A stretch of DNA of 64,000 nucleotides, taken from contig JARCOQ010000006.1 in the NCBI GenBank assembly GCA_029207755.1, positions 21,798,890-21,862,889 on the forward strand, read 5' to 3'. The DNA is from Chamaea fasciata. Its lineage: Eukaryota; Chordata; Aves; Passeriformes; Sylviidae. Position numbers and translations under genes: made by a program. Positions 1 to 11,500 of this stretch are shown one piece after another (position 1 is the stretch's first letter; every line of letters begins with the position of its first letter). The notes beneath the pieces were generated by a model. The model worked only from the letters and a program-made list of their open reading frames with translations. It had not been told where the DNA came from and did not search any database.

Positions 1-2796
1 TTTCAGATGAGCGGCAACTAATTAACTTGTGTTAAGTATTCTGTTTGGATGCACTGCTAAGTAGTATCTCTCAATAATAGACTCTGATTTACTGGTTCCA
101 TGGAAGTATATTTTGCATCAATAGAACCTTCAGCTCAATAAAGGCCAAACATATTCCAGAAGTACTATTTCATGCAGTCACAAATGCAGGTGGGGTATTT
201 TAAAGGAAAAATGGGCAAGAGGAAGCCCAGACATTAGGAGATGAGTCCAAACATCATATTTCAGACATCTCTACTCTGAGTCTCATATAGGTAATTAATA
301 TAGGATTAAATAATATAGAATTAAATAATACAGGACTTAATAACAATCGGTTTAGATTTCTGTTCCTAAGATATGGCAAAAACCTCAGCTAAATTTAAAC
401 CTAAAAATTTCTTCCCTCCCTGTTCTAAACAAGAATGAGAGTTTCCTAAAATTGTAAAGAAATATATAGCAGAAAGAATAACAATGCCCATTGGGTCATT
501 GTTTTCTGTGACCAAAATATCAGTAAGAATTTTTCCCAAAGGTATGGACTAACACTATGAAATTTTCATTTGTGCCTCAAAATAATGAGAGCTTCTTTCA
601 GGAGAAAAAAATATAATCCTTTGGGGAAAAAAGGAAACAAACATTATGATATGATAATGCAAATCAAAGAACCTTTTTATCCAATTCAACTTTTACCTTT
701 ATGTTCTGCTAGGGTGAGTTTCACTTACATGTGTTGCATGACAGTCTGGAAGCCTTGTCATCATATATCCTGCGCTTAATGCTGGAGCAGGAGCAACACC
801 CAGGGATATAATTTGCAGTACCCAGTGACATAATTTTCCTCTGCATCTTTCCCAGAGAAAAGGATAGTCCTCACTTCTCTTGTACATGCTTTTGTTTACC
901 AGAAATAGCTGCTTATGCAATTAGACTTTCACAGTGTATTTTCTGTATTTTCCCTGAAAGCAGGATCAGATATGATCTATGTAAGCAATCAGCCATTATA
1001 TTAACTAATCATAGAAGGTAGAACATCTTTCCTTACTACAACATAAATGATCCTGACTGAAGTTTCATTGTGTATAGAGCATAAACTACAAACGCCAACT
1101 GGCTAAGCTCCAGTGTTTTTTTGCACAGCTTCCGTAAGGAAAATTCTATCCCTTTGTCTTCTAAATCAGCATGACACATGGAGCACCAGATACTTTCATT
1201 TTATAATTGTCCATTTCTAGTGTCTTGATTCTAGCACCTTGTTGACCAATGTCATGTCGTTCCCCAGCCATACATGGCAAATATTTTCAGTTTTTCCATT
1301 ACCAAAATTGTTAGGCAGTTCATTTTGTAGACAGATATTTTATTAATTAGACTCATTTGTGAATGAAAATGTTTCATTGATATCATGAAATGGGATCATA
1401 ATTAGAAAAACACAGCAGAATTTTAAGGGAGAAATGTCTACTTTGAGAAAGAGAGTGTGATTAATGTTTCTTCAACATATGAGATCAGTGAATGATGTGA
1501 CATTGGAAGAAAAAATAGTTACTCCTTATTGCAGACAACCAAAGCACAGATCAGAAATTAAATGGGGACTCCCAAAATTTCCTTCTTCAATAGTAAAGGC
1601 TAAAGTAAAACTTTAACAGAATCTGATAGGAAGCACTCTTGTTTATGTTTTACTTTCGAAAGGAATCTTTAATCACTAGACCTATGTATGAAGACTACAC
1701 TATGGTTTTACTAACACGAGAAAGACTGAACCAGTTGTTCTGTCTCAATCAAAGGACAGCAGTAGTTTCAAATATATGGTTGTTTAAACATCAAAAAGTA
1801 CCAATAGGCTAAAGTAAATTCAATGTATAGCAAAGAGATCAAATTTACTCTCATTTACTCTCATTTACTCAAATGTCCAGCTGTCCTTTTTTCTTTCCTT
1901 GTCTAGTTATTGAAGAAAGAATTTTTTTGGTTTTATCTATCTGCACTAATGAAATAGGGCTACTAGCAAGCAAGTATAATTTTCATAATGGCAGCACGAT
2001 GTCTTTGTCAATAAAAAAATATTTTTTAATTAAAATGTTATTTTTTATCAGCATCCTTGATTTCTTTAGCGTCCTTGATGCTCTGCAACTTGCAAAGACC
2101 AACTTCCTTAAGGAATAAATCTTGTGTTTCCATGTAAAATCTCCATGCTCTTCCTCACATAGAAAATCACCAAACAAGAAAGTCTCACCTGTCTTATGAA
2201 GCTAATTATAGATCAGTGGTTTAATTTTTTGGTTCACAGGAACTATTCATCAAACAACACTGTAAAGCAAAACAAGGTATATAAAATATTATTAGATAAC
2301 CAAGTCATCTAACTTTAAAAAATAGAATTTTCTGAAGTATAAGCACATTGATAATTAGGTAGTTTAATGAATCTGCCATCTTGCATCAGTAATATTTTCT
2401 GAATGAAGTCATATTCAGTATAAAAGCCTTATTATTATTCAGAACACTTCTCAGCTACAGCTGTAAGATTTGATTAAATCAGTATGTGCCTACTAGGAAC
2501 AGTTGAGAAAAGCAGTGTGAAAATATATGCAATGTTCACAGTTCAAGAAGAGCAAAATGCCAGGCTAAATTCCACAGATAAAATCAAAGTACATATTAAA
2601 CTCTACCTTTCTGAGATGTTTCCTATATTAAAGCAAAGTTTTTCTCAAGTATAGACTGCTAAAATTTGCAAAAAAAATATAATTTTTTGAGATTACTGTG
2701 CATATAATCTTGCAGCAGTCTCCCTGGCTGCTTTTGCTTCCTGCATACCAAAGCATGAAAGCTGATATAAAATTAAAGGAATGAGAAATGACAGGT
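1..2796. other. Non-coding AT-rich sequence, no gene seen
   Basis: No recognisable gene, transposon or RNA. Short open frames (for example 570-779 + and 1873-2118 +) have no family resemblance, are rich in residues encoded by AT-rich codons, and are broken on every side. The only structured piece is the 10-bp tandem repeat at 1842-1870. It could be intergenic or intronic; the sequence alone does not decide. Confidence 0.7.
1842..1870. repeat. 10-bp tandem repeat, about 3 copies
   Basis: The unit TCATTTACTC occurs twice exactly (1851-1870), preceded by a copy with one or two changes (AAATTTACTC, 1841-1850). It is a small local tandem duplication with no evident function. Confidence 0.8.
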
Positions 2797-3626
2797 CATA
2801 GAATCACAGAATGGTGGAAATTGAAACACATCTCCAAGGGACATGTTGCCTAAACCCCCTGGTCAAGCAGACCCATTTAGAACAGGTTGCTGAAGACCAT
2901 GTCCAACAATATCTCCAAGGAGAGAGATTTCACACTTCTTTGGGGAACCTGTGCCAGTGACCAGTCACCCTCATAGTGAAAAAGTCTTTCCTGGTATTCA
3001 TCTTGAGCCTTCTCTGTTTCAGCTGGTGTTCACTGCCTCTTTTTGATTACTGAGCACACCTGGCTAAATCCCTCTTGCACCCTCTCTTCAGGCACTCATA
3101 CGTACTCCTGAGAGCACACCAAGGTTTTCTAGGCCAAACAGTGCCTCCCCTCTCAGCCTGTCCTAATAGGAGAAATACTCTAGGCCCTTCACCACATTTG
3201 TGGCCCTCTGCTGAACTCTCCCCAGTATGTCCATGTCTCTCTTGTACCAGAGAGGCCAGAACTGGATGCAGAGCTCCAGCTGTGACCTCGCCAGGGCTCT
3301 AAGCAGAGGGGAAAGGTAACCTCCCTTGACTTACAGACAGCACTTCTAATGTACCATGAACATTCTTTGCTCCAAGAGCAGATTGGTGGCTCATGTTCAG
3401 CTTGGAGACCCCCAGGAGTTCTTTCTCAAAGCTACTTCCCAGCTGCTTGGTCCTTAGCATGTATGGGTCCCTGGGGTTGTTCCTTCCCACGTGCAGGACT
3501 GCACTTTGTTGAACTTCATGAAATTCCCGACAGCTCATTTCCCCAGCCTGTTAAAGGTCCTTTTGGATGGCAGCATGACCCTTTGGCATATTAGTCACTC
3601 CAGGCAATTTTGTGTCATCTCCAGAA
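2797..3626 (-). mobile_element. CR1 LINE, 5'-truncated, ORF2 C-terminus plus 3' UTR
   Basis: The plus strand at 2797 begins with the reverse complement of the CR1 3' tail (CATAGAATCACAGAATGG), so the element runs on the minus strand. About 830 bp remain, covering the end of ORF2 and the whole 3' UTR. Read on the minus strand from 3626, the peptide begins at the catalytic strand of the reverse transcriptase (SGDDTKL, matching the family F-A-D-D-T-K-L). It continues through the region normally reading MKFN...LHLGRNNP, seen here as FHEVQ...LHVGRNNP, with an in-frame TAA near 3555. The 5' truncation inside the RT domain is typical of target-primed reverse transcription that stopped early. Several substitutions and the stop show it is old and inert. 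The subfamily cannot be assigned by eye. Confidence 0.93.
3299..3626 (-). pseudogene. CR1 ORF2 C-terminal fragment (reverse transcriptase end)
   Basis: This is the protein-coding relic inside the CR1 at 2797-3626. The first codons give the RT active-site strand (GDD followed by TKL). After one in-frame stop an open stretch of 79 codons (3538 down to 3299) follows, carrying the CR1-typical HVGRNNP motif after the catalytic domain. No start codon or N-terminal endonuclease is present. It cannot make a functional protein. Confidence 0.75.
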
Positions 3627-5729
3627 TTCAATGCTCATTCATAATGGTAGGATGCAAAATTCACATGAATTTAATATGAAGAGGCAACTGTTTTAATTAG
3701 TAATGTCAAAATTTTATTTTGATCTGCAGATATTTTCTCATTTACATCAAAATACATCTTATTTATGTTGAGAAGGCAGAGTTTCTGGCAATTACTATAC
3801 AAAATACACTTCCGGGAACAGCCACTTGTAATAAGAATTACCCACTCCTAGGTGCAGGTCAACAGGATCCATATGTATTCCTAAAAGATCAGCATACAGA
3901 ACATGGAAGTTACAACGTATCTAAGAAAGGGTTATTAATGTACTATGCTTATATGTCTTAGAATCCCTTCCAAAATGGGTATGTATTTTTTGAATCATTA
4001 TGCCAGTGTTGCTAAGAAACTGAAGTATATTCTTTTTATGTTTAGAATGCAGGATCTAAAGTTTTGTATACCACTTCTGTGACTCCTCTATTTTACCATT
4101 AAGTTGCCTTACCCACAGGAAATGCAAGTCAAACACAAGAGTAACATGAGATGGGCATTATAAATTTCAGATGATAAAGGAGCATCAAATTAGCTATAAT
4201 CTTGAGAGAAACTCTGTGTGTGTAGAGAAGTATGTTCATAAAAAAATATTTTTGTGCAGACTGAAAGACTGTGAACAAATGGAAATACAAAGGAAACTGA
4301 CATGATTCAATATTGAAGAAAATATCATCATCAAAATCATCAATTTTTGCATATTTCAAAAGACCTCATTAAATCCAAAAGAGATTGTTTATAATGTTTA
4401 TAATGCTTCTAATGAAGAGAGTTTGCTGTGCTCTGGGGAGTTACCCATATTAATAGTACAAATTTAAATTAGATAGCTACTTATCACTTTCCTGCCCCAA
4501 CACTAAAACAAGGATTCTGCCTCAGGAAAAGGAGGTCTTTGGAAATCAGTTCATGATGCACGGTGACATTTTGGCATGGCCTGCTAATACAATGGGAAGA
4601 GCAGAGCTGCTCGTATATACAAATAGAAACCAGTACACACACTGCTTTACGTCATGGTTCTATAAATGCTTCACTCTGTTCCTCAGGATATATTATCTGG
4701 AGCATTATAAATTCAATAAAGTCAATTAATGTGAACTATTTCTAGGTACACTACTCTTAAAAATCATGGATTTAAGTCTAAGTAATGTCTACTTTTCCAG
4801 ATCATGTTCTCTTTAGTATCAGAGATAAATAACAGATTCTGACACAAAAGAGGGAGCTAGTATTCTATTTTAAATTCAAGTCTAATTTAAAAAATATAAC
4901 CTCCAGCAACTTCACTGTCACTACAATCAATCAAAGTGATAGCCTTGGAACTGCAAACCACTTCCTCAGTCACATCTGCTACTGCAATATTTATGAATTG
5001 CTTTCCTCATCATAGCAATTTAACTGGTACTGTTATCACAGAGACAAGAACAGTCTAATACCAGCTATCATAACTAATACTACTATTTTCAAAATATTTA
5101 TTTGTTCTTGAATTATAAAACATATAGGCTATTTTTGAAGTATAAATACCACAAAAGATTACATACACTCACGTACATGCACATAAATATGCTGACATGT
5201 ATATTTTTTTTCCATCAGCTAAAGGTCAGTGCTGGTTTTAAGCTAAAAGAGCTCCTCCGCTCCCTTTTATTAAGGAGGAATATGTGTGATGCTGTCTTCC
5301 TACTTCACAAGCTAGAACAGATAAGAAGGAAAGCAATACTCAGTGTCATAAACACGACATAGGCATTAATTCCCCAGCACCACCCAGCAGTTAGAGCTAC
5401 CTTCCAGGAAGGACACAATTGCCTTCAAGCCCAGTGATGAGAACCCTAAATGCTCCTTGAAGAGGGTTTCAAAGCCTGAAGGGAGTACACAAACGGGACA
5501 CAGGGACTGGAACCCACACACATCTGACCAGAAGGAAACACACAGGGCTGCTCACAGGCTTCGTGCTTGTGTACGTGCTTGACAAGAGATGTGTACTGAA
5601 GCTGTATGACCAGAAGACATTCGGAGCTCAGAATCCACTCCTGGGATAAACACTTGAAAGCACAGATCTCTTCCACAATTATTTTGAGCCTGATCATCTT
5701 ATTTCCATCTAGTTCTAATCTTGGATTTT
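3627..5729. other. Non-coding sequence between two CR1 copies
   Basis: Unique-looking AT-rich sequence with no recognisable gene or repeat. Open frames at 3719-3961 (+) and 5102-5362 (+) are under 90 codons and match no family I know. Nothing further can be supported. Confidence 0.65.
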
Positions 5730-6656
5730 ATTCTGGGAGGTATTGAAAACCACCTGATGAACAACGCAGTCACTGGTCACAGCCAGCATGACTTCATAAG
5801 AGAAAAGCCCAGCTTATCAAACCTGATTTCCTTTTATGACAAGGTAACCCACCTGGGTATCAAGGGATACCAGTTGATGTAATCTGTTAGGATTTACATC
5901 TTTTGATACTGTCTCTCAGAGGATCATTCTGGACAAAATGTCCAGAACACATCTGAATAAACACATCATGGGGTGGATGAGCAACTGGTTCACAGGTCAG
6001 GCACAAAGGGTTATAGTGAATGGGGTGACATCAGTCTGGGGACCTGTCACTAGGGGGGTTCCACAGGGCTCCACTCTCAGCCCTGTCCTCTTCAACATCT
6101 TCATTAATGATGTAGCAGGACTGAGTGGGATACTGAGCAAGTTTACAAGTGATACAAAAGAGGGAGGAGTTCTTGACTCCATCAAAAGCAGAGAGGCCCT
6201 GTGGAAAGACCTCGACAAATCATAGGGTTGGGCAACAAGCAACCATATGAAGTTCAACGGGGAAAATTCTGGATTCTGCACCTGGAATGGAGTAACCCTG
6301 CATGTATGTACAGAATGGAAAATTAGATTCTGGAAAGCCACGGAAATGAGATCCTGGGGGTCCTGGTGAGCATGAATCAGCAGTGCCCTGGCAGCCAGGA
6401 GGGCCAACCCTGTCCTGGGGTGCATCAGGCACAGAATCACCAGCCAGACAAGGGAGGGCAGTGTCCCACTCTGCTCTGTGCTGGGGCAGCCTCACCTTGC
6501 GTCCTTGGGGCAGTTTTGGGCACCACAGTGTAAAAAGGATATTAAGCTCCTAGAGAGCATCCAAAGGAAGATTACAAAGATGGTGAAGGGAATTGGACTT
6601 GATGATCCTTGTGGTCCCTTCCCACCCAGCTTGTTCTGGGATTCTTTGATTATTTT
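5730..6656 (+). mobile_element. CR1 LINE, 5'-truncated, with RT-domain remnant
   Basis: Plus-strand CR1 of about 930 bp. Near 5735 the reading resembles the RT region before the active site (HLMNN, then a TGHSQHDF-like block, then NLISFYDKVTHL near 5820-5850). A frame change follows, then an open stretch 5938-6225 with the RT GVPQGS motif, then 3' UTR sequence ending near 6655 with the CR1 tail pattern (GGTCCCTTCCCACCC then GGGATTCTTTGAT). Frame shifts, stops and a damaged active site show it is dead. No target-site duplication was recognised, which is normal for CR1. Confidence 0.94.
5938..6225 (+). pseudogene. CR1 reverse-transcriptase fragment (ORF2 relic)
   Basis: A 95-codon open stretch inside the CR1 at 5730-6656. 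Residues 19-30 (TGQAQRVIVNGV) and 40-45 (GVPQGS) followed by LSPVLFNIFIND are standard LINE reverse-transcriptase motifs of the fingers and palm. The catalytic strand that should read F-A-D-D reads F-T-S-D (residues 69-72, codons 6142-6153), so one of the two metal-binding aspartates is lost. The methionine at 5938 is only the first ATG in the surviving frame; upstream RT homology continues in broken frames back to about 5735. A stop follows at 6223, where the family reading continues into a GWA...MKFN block. This is a fossil, not an expressed gene. Confidence 0.9.
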
Positions 6657-7951
6657 TATTGCTTGTATCTGTCTATCATTTATTTTCGAGTCCCATAAAA
6701 AATTGCAGGAATCCCACACTATTCTTAAAGCCATGATTTCTGGTGAGTACAATTTGCATTATTTATAAGTTATTTGTGAGCACTGGCAGTTTGCTGAATA
6801 AGGATTTCACTAGACCTGCCCACTGCATCTTCTTGTTATGATTTAAACATACATAAGCCAACCAAAGGCTGATCCGTGGCTTAGGCTTCAATGGCATAAT
6901 AAAACATGATTAATTCTCAGTGTCACTGCAATTGTCAGACATCTCAGAAAGCACCCAAAGAATGGGGATTGCAGCTCTCTTCTGGTTGATTTCACCTTTT
7001 GTAAAATATTATATTGGGATCCTATACCTGTATTAAATACAGTTATAAGTTTTCTCAAGATAGTAGAGGCTGCAAGCATTTTTTTTCCATTTCTAATTTA
7101 CTCTTACTTCTTTGAAATTCCTTATAACCACAAAACAGCTTGACTGAAATACAAAAGGGTTAGTAAAATGACTTGGATCCATACATAAATGTTTTGACTT
7201 TCAAAAATTTTGATTCCTGTGTTTTAGCTCTTGCATAACACAGGTAATACTGTTGTGTGAATTCGAATGAGCCAGAAAGTGTCTCCAAAACTGGAGTGCC
7301 ATCCTGGTTATACTCTGTTCACAGGAAAATCATACAAGAAGAAAAACAAGGCTTCCTGTCAGACTGGCTGCTGTACCTGAAGTTTTAAACTTAAAAGCCT
7401 AAATTTAAGTAGGCTGCAACAATTCCACCCATCTTACTAGAGCTAAGTATATTTAGACACTGATGATGGTCCCATTGTGAGCAGCCCCTGAAGTACAGTC
7501 TTTTTTCATTTACCAGAAATAGTATGATAAGCAGTATAATACATAAATATTGCCTTGATATAATCATGTAATTATTAAAGTTGATTTGTATTATCTGCAA
7601 GTACACAGGCAAGATCCCTCTGACCCCAACTTCATATGCCCTTGCTTTTTTCAATAGATGTTGAAAAGATGGCAGCTTTAATAATCTTGTTAGTGTACTA
7701 TTGATGGGGCCCAAAGGAAGTTGTCTGTGACAGACTTGTCAGATCATTTCCCTCCCAAGACCTTGTTGAACAATGGGGAATAGCAGCACACTTCTTTGAA
7801 ACTATACGAACTATACAACTTTACAGTTCAGCCTACTTTACTTTTATAAACTAGAGAATATGATCTAGGCCAGTCTTGGTTCATAAAAAATTATGAGCAG
7901 TCATAAGTCAGAAACTATCTCCCAGTGTTTTTCAAGTAGGAAATACTATGG
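6657..7951. other. Non-coding sequence between two plus-strand CR1 copies
   Basis: AT-rich sequence with no recognised gene, RNA or transposon. The longest frame (7391-7714, minus, 107 codons) has no family resemblance and is most likely chance. Confidence 0.6.
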
Positions 7952-8523
7952 CAGATCAAGGGAGATGATCCTGTCCCTCTACTCTGCTCTCTTGACATCC
8001 CACCTGGAGTACTGTGTCCCACTCCGGGGTCCTCAGCACAGGAAGAATATGGATCTGCTGGAATGAGCCCAGAGGAGGCAACAAAGATGATCATAGGGTT
8101 GGAGCACTTGTCCCATGAAGACAGGCTGAGAGAGTTAGAGTTGTTCAGCCTGGAGAAGAGAAGGGTCCAAGGAAACCTTCTAGAACCTTCCAATACTTAA
8201 AGGGGCTCTAGAAAAATATTGGAGAGGGAATTTTTACAAGGGCATGTAGTGAAAGGACAAGGGCTAATGGTTTTAGCTGAGACAGAAGGTTTAGGTAGGA
8301 TGTTAGGAAGAAATTCTTTACCTATGAGCGTGGTGAGGCATTGAAACAGGCTGTCCAGAGAAACCATGGATGTTCCATCCCTAGAAGTGTTCAAGGCCAG
8401 GCTGGATGGGGCTCTGGGCAACACAGTCTAATGCAAGTTGTCTCTGACCACTGAAGCGGGGTTGCAACAAGATGGTCTTTACTAAGGCCCATTCTGACCC
8501 AAAACATTCTGTGAAACTATGAT
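7952..8523 (+). mobile_element. CR1 LINE 3' fragment
   Basis: About 570 bp of CR1 in the plus orientation. It begins in the end of ORF2 (GATCCTGTCCCTCTACTCTG, then the GGAGTACTGTGTCC block) and runs through the 3' UTR landmarks: CTGAGAGAGTTAGAGTTGTT then CAGCCTGGAGAAGAG, AGGTTAGG-like and AGGAAGAAATTCTT blocks, the TTCAAGGCCAGGCTGGATGG block, and a terminal GTGAAACTATGAT that stands for the usual ATTCTATGATTCT tail. It keeps both CAGGCTG heptamers (8347-8353 and 8398-8404), which makes it a useful reference for the deleted copy at 31.5 kb. No open frame survives. Confidence 0.95.
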
Positions 8524-11500
8524 ATCACACTGCAAGGAAAACAAAGAAAAAGAACCCATTTCTCCTCATTTTTGCTTCCATGCTCCACTGAAGTCTATTT
8601 GCCATAGGCTCATCATAACCTTTTGTTCAACACATTTGACAGAATATGTTCTATCACTGCTGTTAGGTTTCAGTCCTTGTAGAAAATGATGCCCTAGGTG
8701 TAAAAAAATGGGGGGTTTAAGCATAAATTCAGGGAAGAAAAATACCAATTCTTATAGATAGAAACATTCATTGATACTATCCCTCAAATATCTAACCTTT
8801 AAACACTTTTATTATCAGAATTTCCAGTGAACTAGCTGTTCTCCCAAAGATTGACAGTTATTTGTTCCCTTGATAGTTCACCATTATGTAAATCAATTGT
8901 CCTTGATGAAAAGGGGGTTTGTTTACAAATCTGCCTTTTTGCATATGCTCAGTTTGATCACAACTTGACAAAGTATTTCAGCATTTGCTTGTCCATTATG
9001 ATTTTTGCCATTGTATCTAATAACTTTTATTTTATTCATATATTGCAAAACACTGACCCTTAAAAAAGACGCAATTCTTACTTCTTTTTTTTATTATTAT
9101 TATTACTATTTTAGAAATAGTAACCTAATAGTAATTTCCTACATGCTTTCAAAAAGTTTAAATTCACAGTTCTCATATTTCTAGCACCTGGATATTCAAT
9201 TAATCTTGAAGAAATGTCTCAGGACCCCCATTCTTGTTTACTAATGTTTCTCTCATGCTGCTACATATGGCATAAAAAAGCCAAAAAATGAGATGGAGTA
9301 CTTAAGATACAGGCTGAAAATAGAAAATAAATCATCAAAAACTGCAAGAATTTATTTTCTACTTTTACAAAAGCCTCAAAGGGGGAAAAAAGATAAGCTT
9401 TATAAAAGATATTGGTTACATGTGTTACACAAAGGTAGAAAATATATGAAAAAACCAGCATGGTGCTCAGGGAAAAAAACCCTGAAATTTACTTTCATTT
9501 CTATTTCCTGCTCATCACTTTTTCAGTTCTTACATTCAATTGTTTTTCCTAAGAGTGCAAGTGTCCAACACCACTGCTGTCTTGGAAGACATTTTGACAT
9601 GCTGTTCTGAATGTTGTCTTCTCAGTATCACAGCCCACTGAAAGAAGAAATTCTGATCATTTTGGTAGCTCCAGAACGAGAAATATAATTTTTTGCATGC
9701 ACAAGTAAAAGCGAAAAGTTTTTGCACTTCATCTTTGCTCTTTATTGTTTGTCATGTACACTTAAATATTTAACCCCTGCAAGAAAACAAAACAGAAATA
9801 TGGAAGAAGGAATATATATGACATTTTGCTTTTACTGTTCAACTTCTCCATTTGCAATATGTACAAAAGAAGAAATAAAGAATTAGTGAAATTGGAATCT
9901 TTCTGTTCTGATAAGAAGAAACATGGCCCTAGAGGATTTCTGAGCCTGCATCTTTAATTTCTTGTGTATCAATATTCACAGAAAATTTACTCCTCAAACA
10001 GTTGACACAATACAGACATAAGCCTGAGACCAAAGATACTTTTCCCTCTTTCAGTATTCACAAGGCTCCTAACAAAACATGGGCTTAGATTGTTCAGGTC
10101 CACCAGATGCTTCTATGGTAACAGAAACAACTGTTTGTACTGCAGTGAAATACCTACTAGCAGACAATCTGAGAAGTGATTTAGGAAATTATGCTATTCC
10201 AACCTGCCATTCACTATTCTAAAGGAAACTTAAAACATACTGACTGATTTTTGATTAATTTTCATATAGTCATGATTTTTTTGTTTCCTTTATCTATCAA
10301 CTGCTAAAATCGGAAAACTAAACTTTCAGCTTTAGGCTATCCCATCTGACTTCTAATGCAGACATATACGTGCCTGAAAAAAAATGAGTCATTGTGCTAT
10401 ATTTGTCTATCTGCGCTCCCCCTGGGTTCAGAGTTCCCAAAACTGAAGAGCACTCTTTTTCAGCAATATCTAAATGCAAATTAGTTTAATTTTGAGCCAT
10501 ATGTAAATTAGGAAATATGGAGACTATTCTTAGGTTTTAAGACTTGTAAAAATTTTCTTCACTGTGAAAGACTAGTTTCAATGTCTGTTATAGAACATAC
10601 AGTGATAAAAGATGATTTCAGTTTTGCAAAATTTGTGCTCATTTTTGCCTTCCTCACTGCCCTACTTTCTGCCAAACCTTGCTGGAAGTGACACCTGGGA
10701 TATTTTCTTTATTGTCCAGCATTAACTTGTATAATGAGTACACTGAAGTCAAGTCATACATCCTTCAGTTGTGAGGTGCCTTTTTGGGCACCAGGTAAAA
10801 GCTGGCATACACCAACAGCAGATTAAGACTCATTTGTCTACAGAGTATGACTGTTTTCATTCCCACTTCATGTAGCAGTGCTTACCTATCCAGTACCAGT
10901 GGTCATAACAAGACACAGAAAAGTGAATGAGATGCCTGTGAGTTGCAGCTTTTTACACAAATAAATATAAGCATATCTTTTATTTGCTTTTTATGTTGGA
11001 CTGATTAAAAAAAATAAATGAGTGACATTAATAGGTAACAGCAAAAAAAAAATATATAGCATTAGGTATGAAATCACACAATAAAATTGTGATTGTGATA
11101 TTTAAAAACTATTATTACCTATCAATTCTTAACTGACAAAAAGGGCAGAACAGAAGAAACAGTATCTAGCATATTATTTTAAAAATACACCACACACTAC
11201 TGTATGGATTCTTAATGAAACTAAGTAAAAAGTTTTCATTAAAGGTAAATTTGTGATCCTACAGTTCAAGTATTATTAAAAATGAAATTATTTATTTACT
11301 TTCTTTAAAACTTTTTTTACATTTATTTACTTTTTGTACTGTAATTCAAAAACAAACATATTGAAATATTTCCCTGTATTATGGCATACAAAATATGTAT
11401 CAGCCTGATTAGAATCCTATTTCAGCAATTCATTAAATGTTTTTAAATAGCAACAGGATGTGTTGGTTACCAGAGAAGTTAGACTTTAAGTTGTGGTTTG

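Noticed and set aside
5997..6752. Minus-strand frames of up to 147 codons opposite the CR1 at 5.7-6.7 kb
   Set aside because: Antisense shadows of the CR1 ORF2 and 3' UTR.
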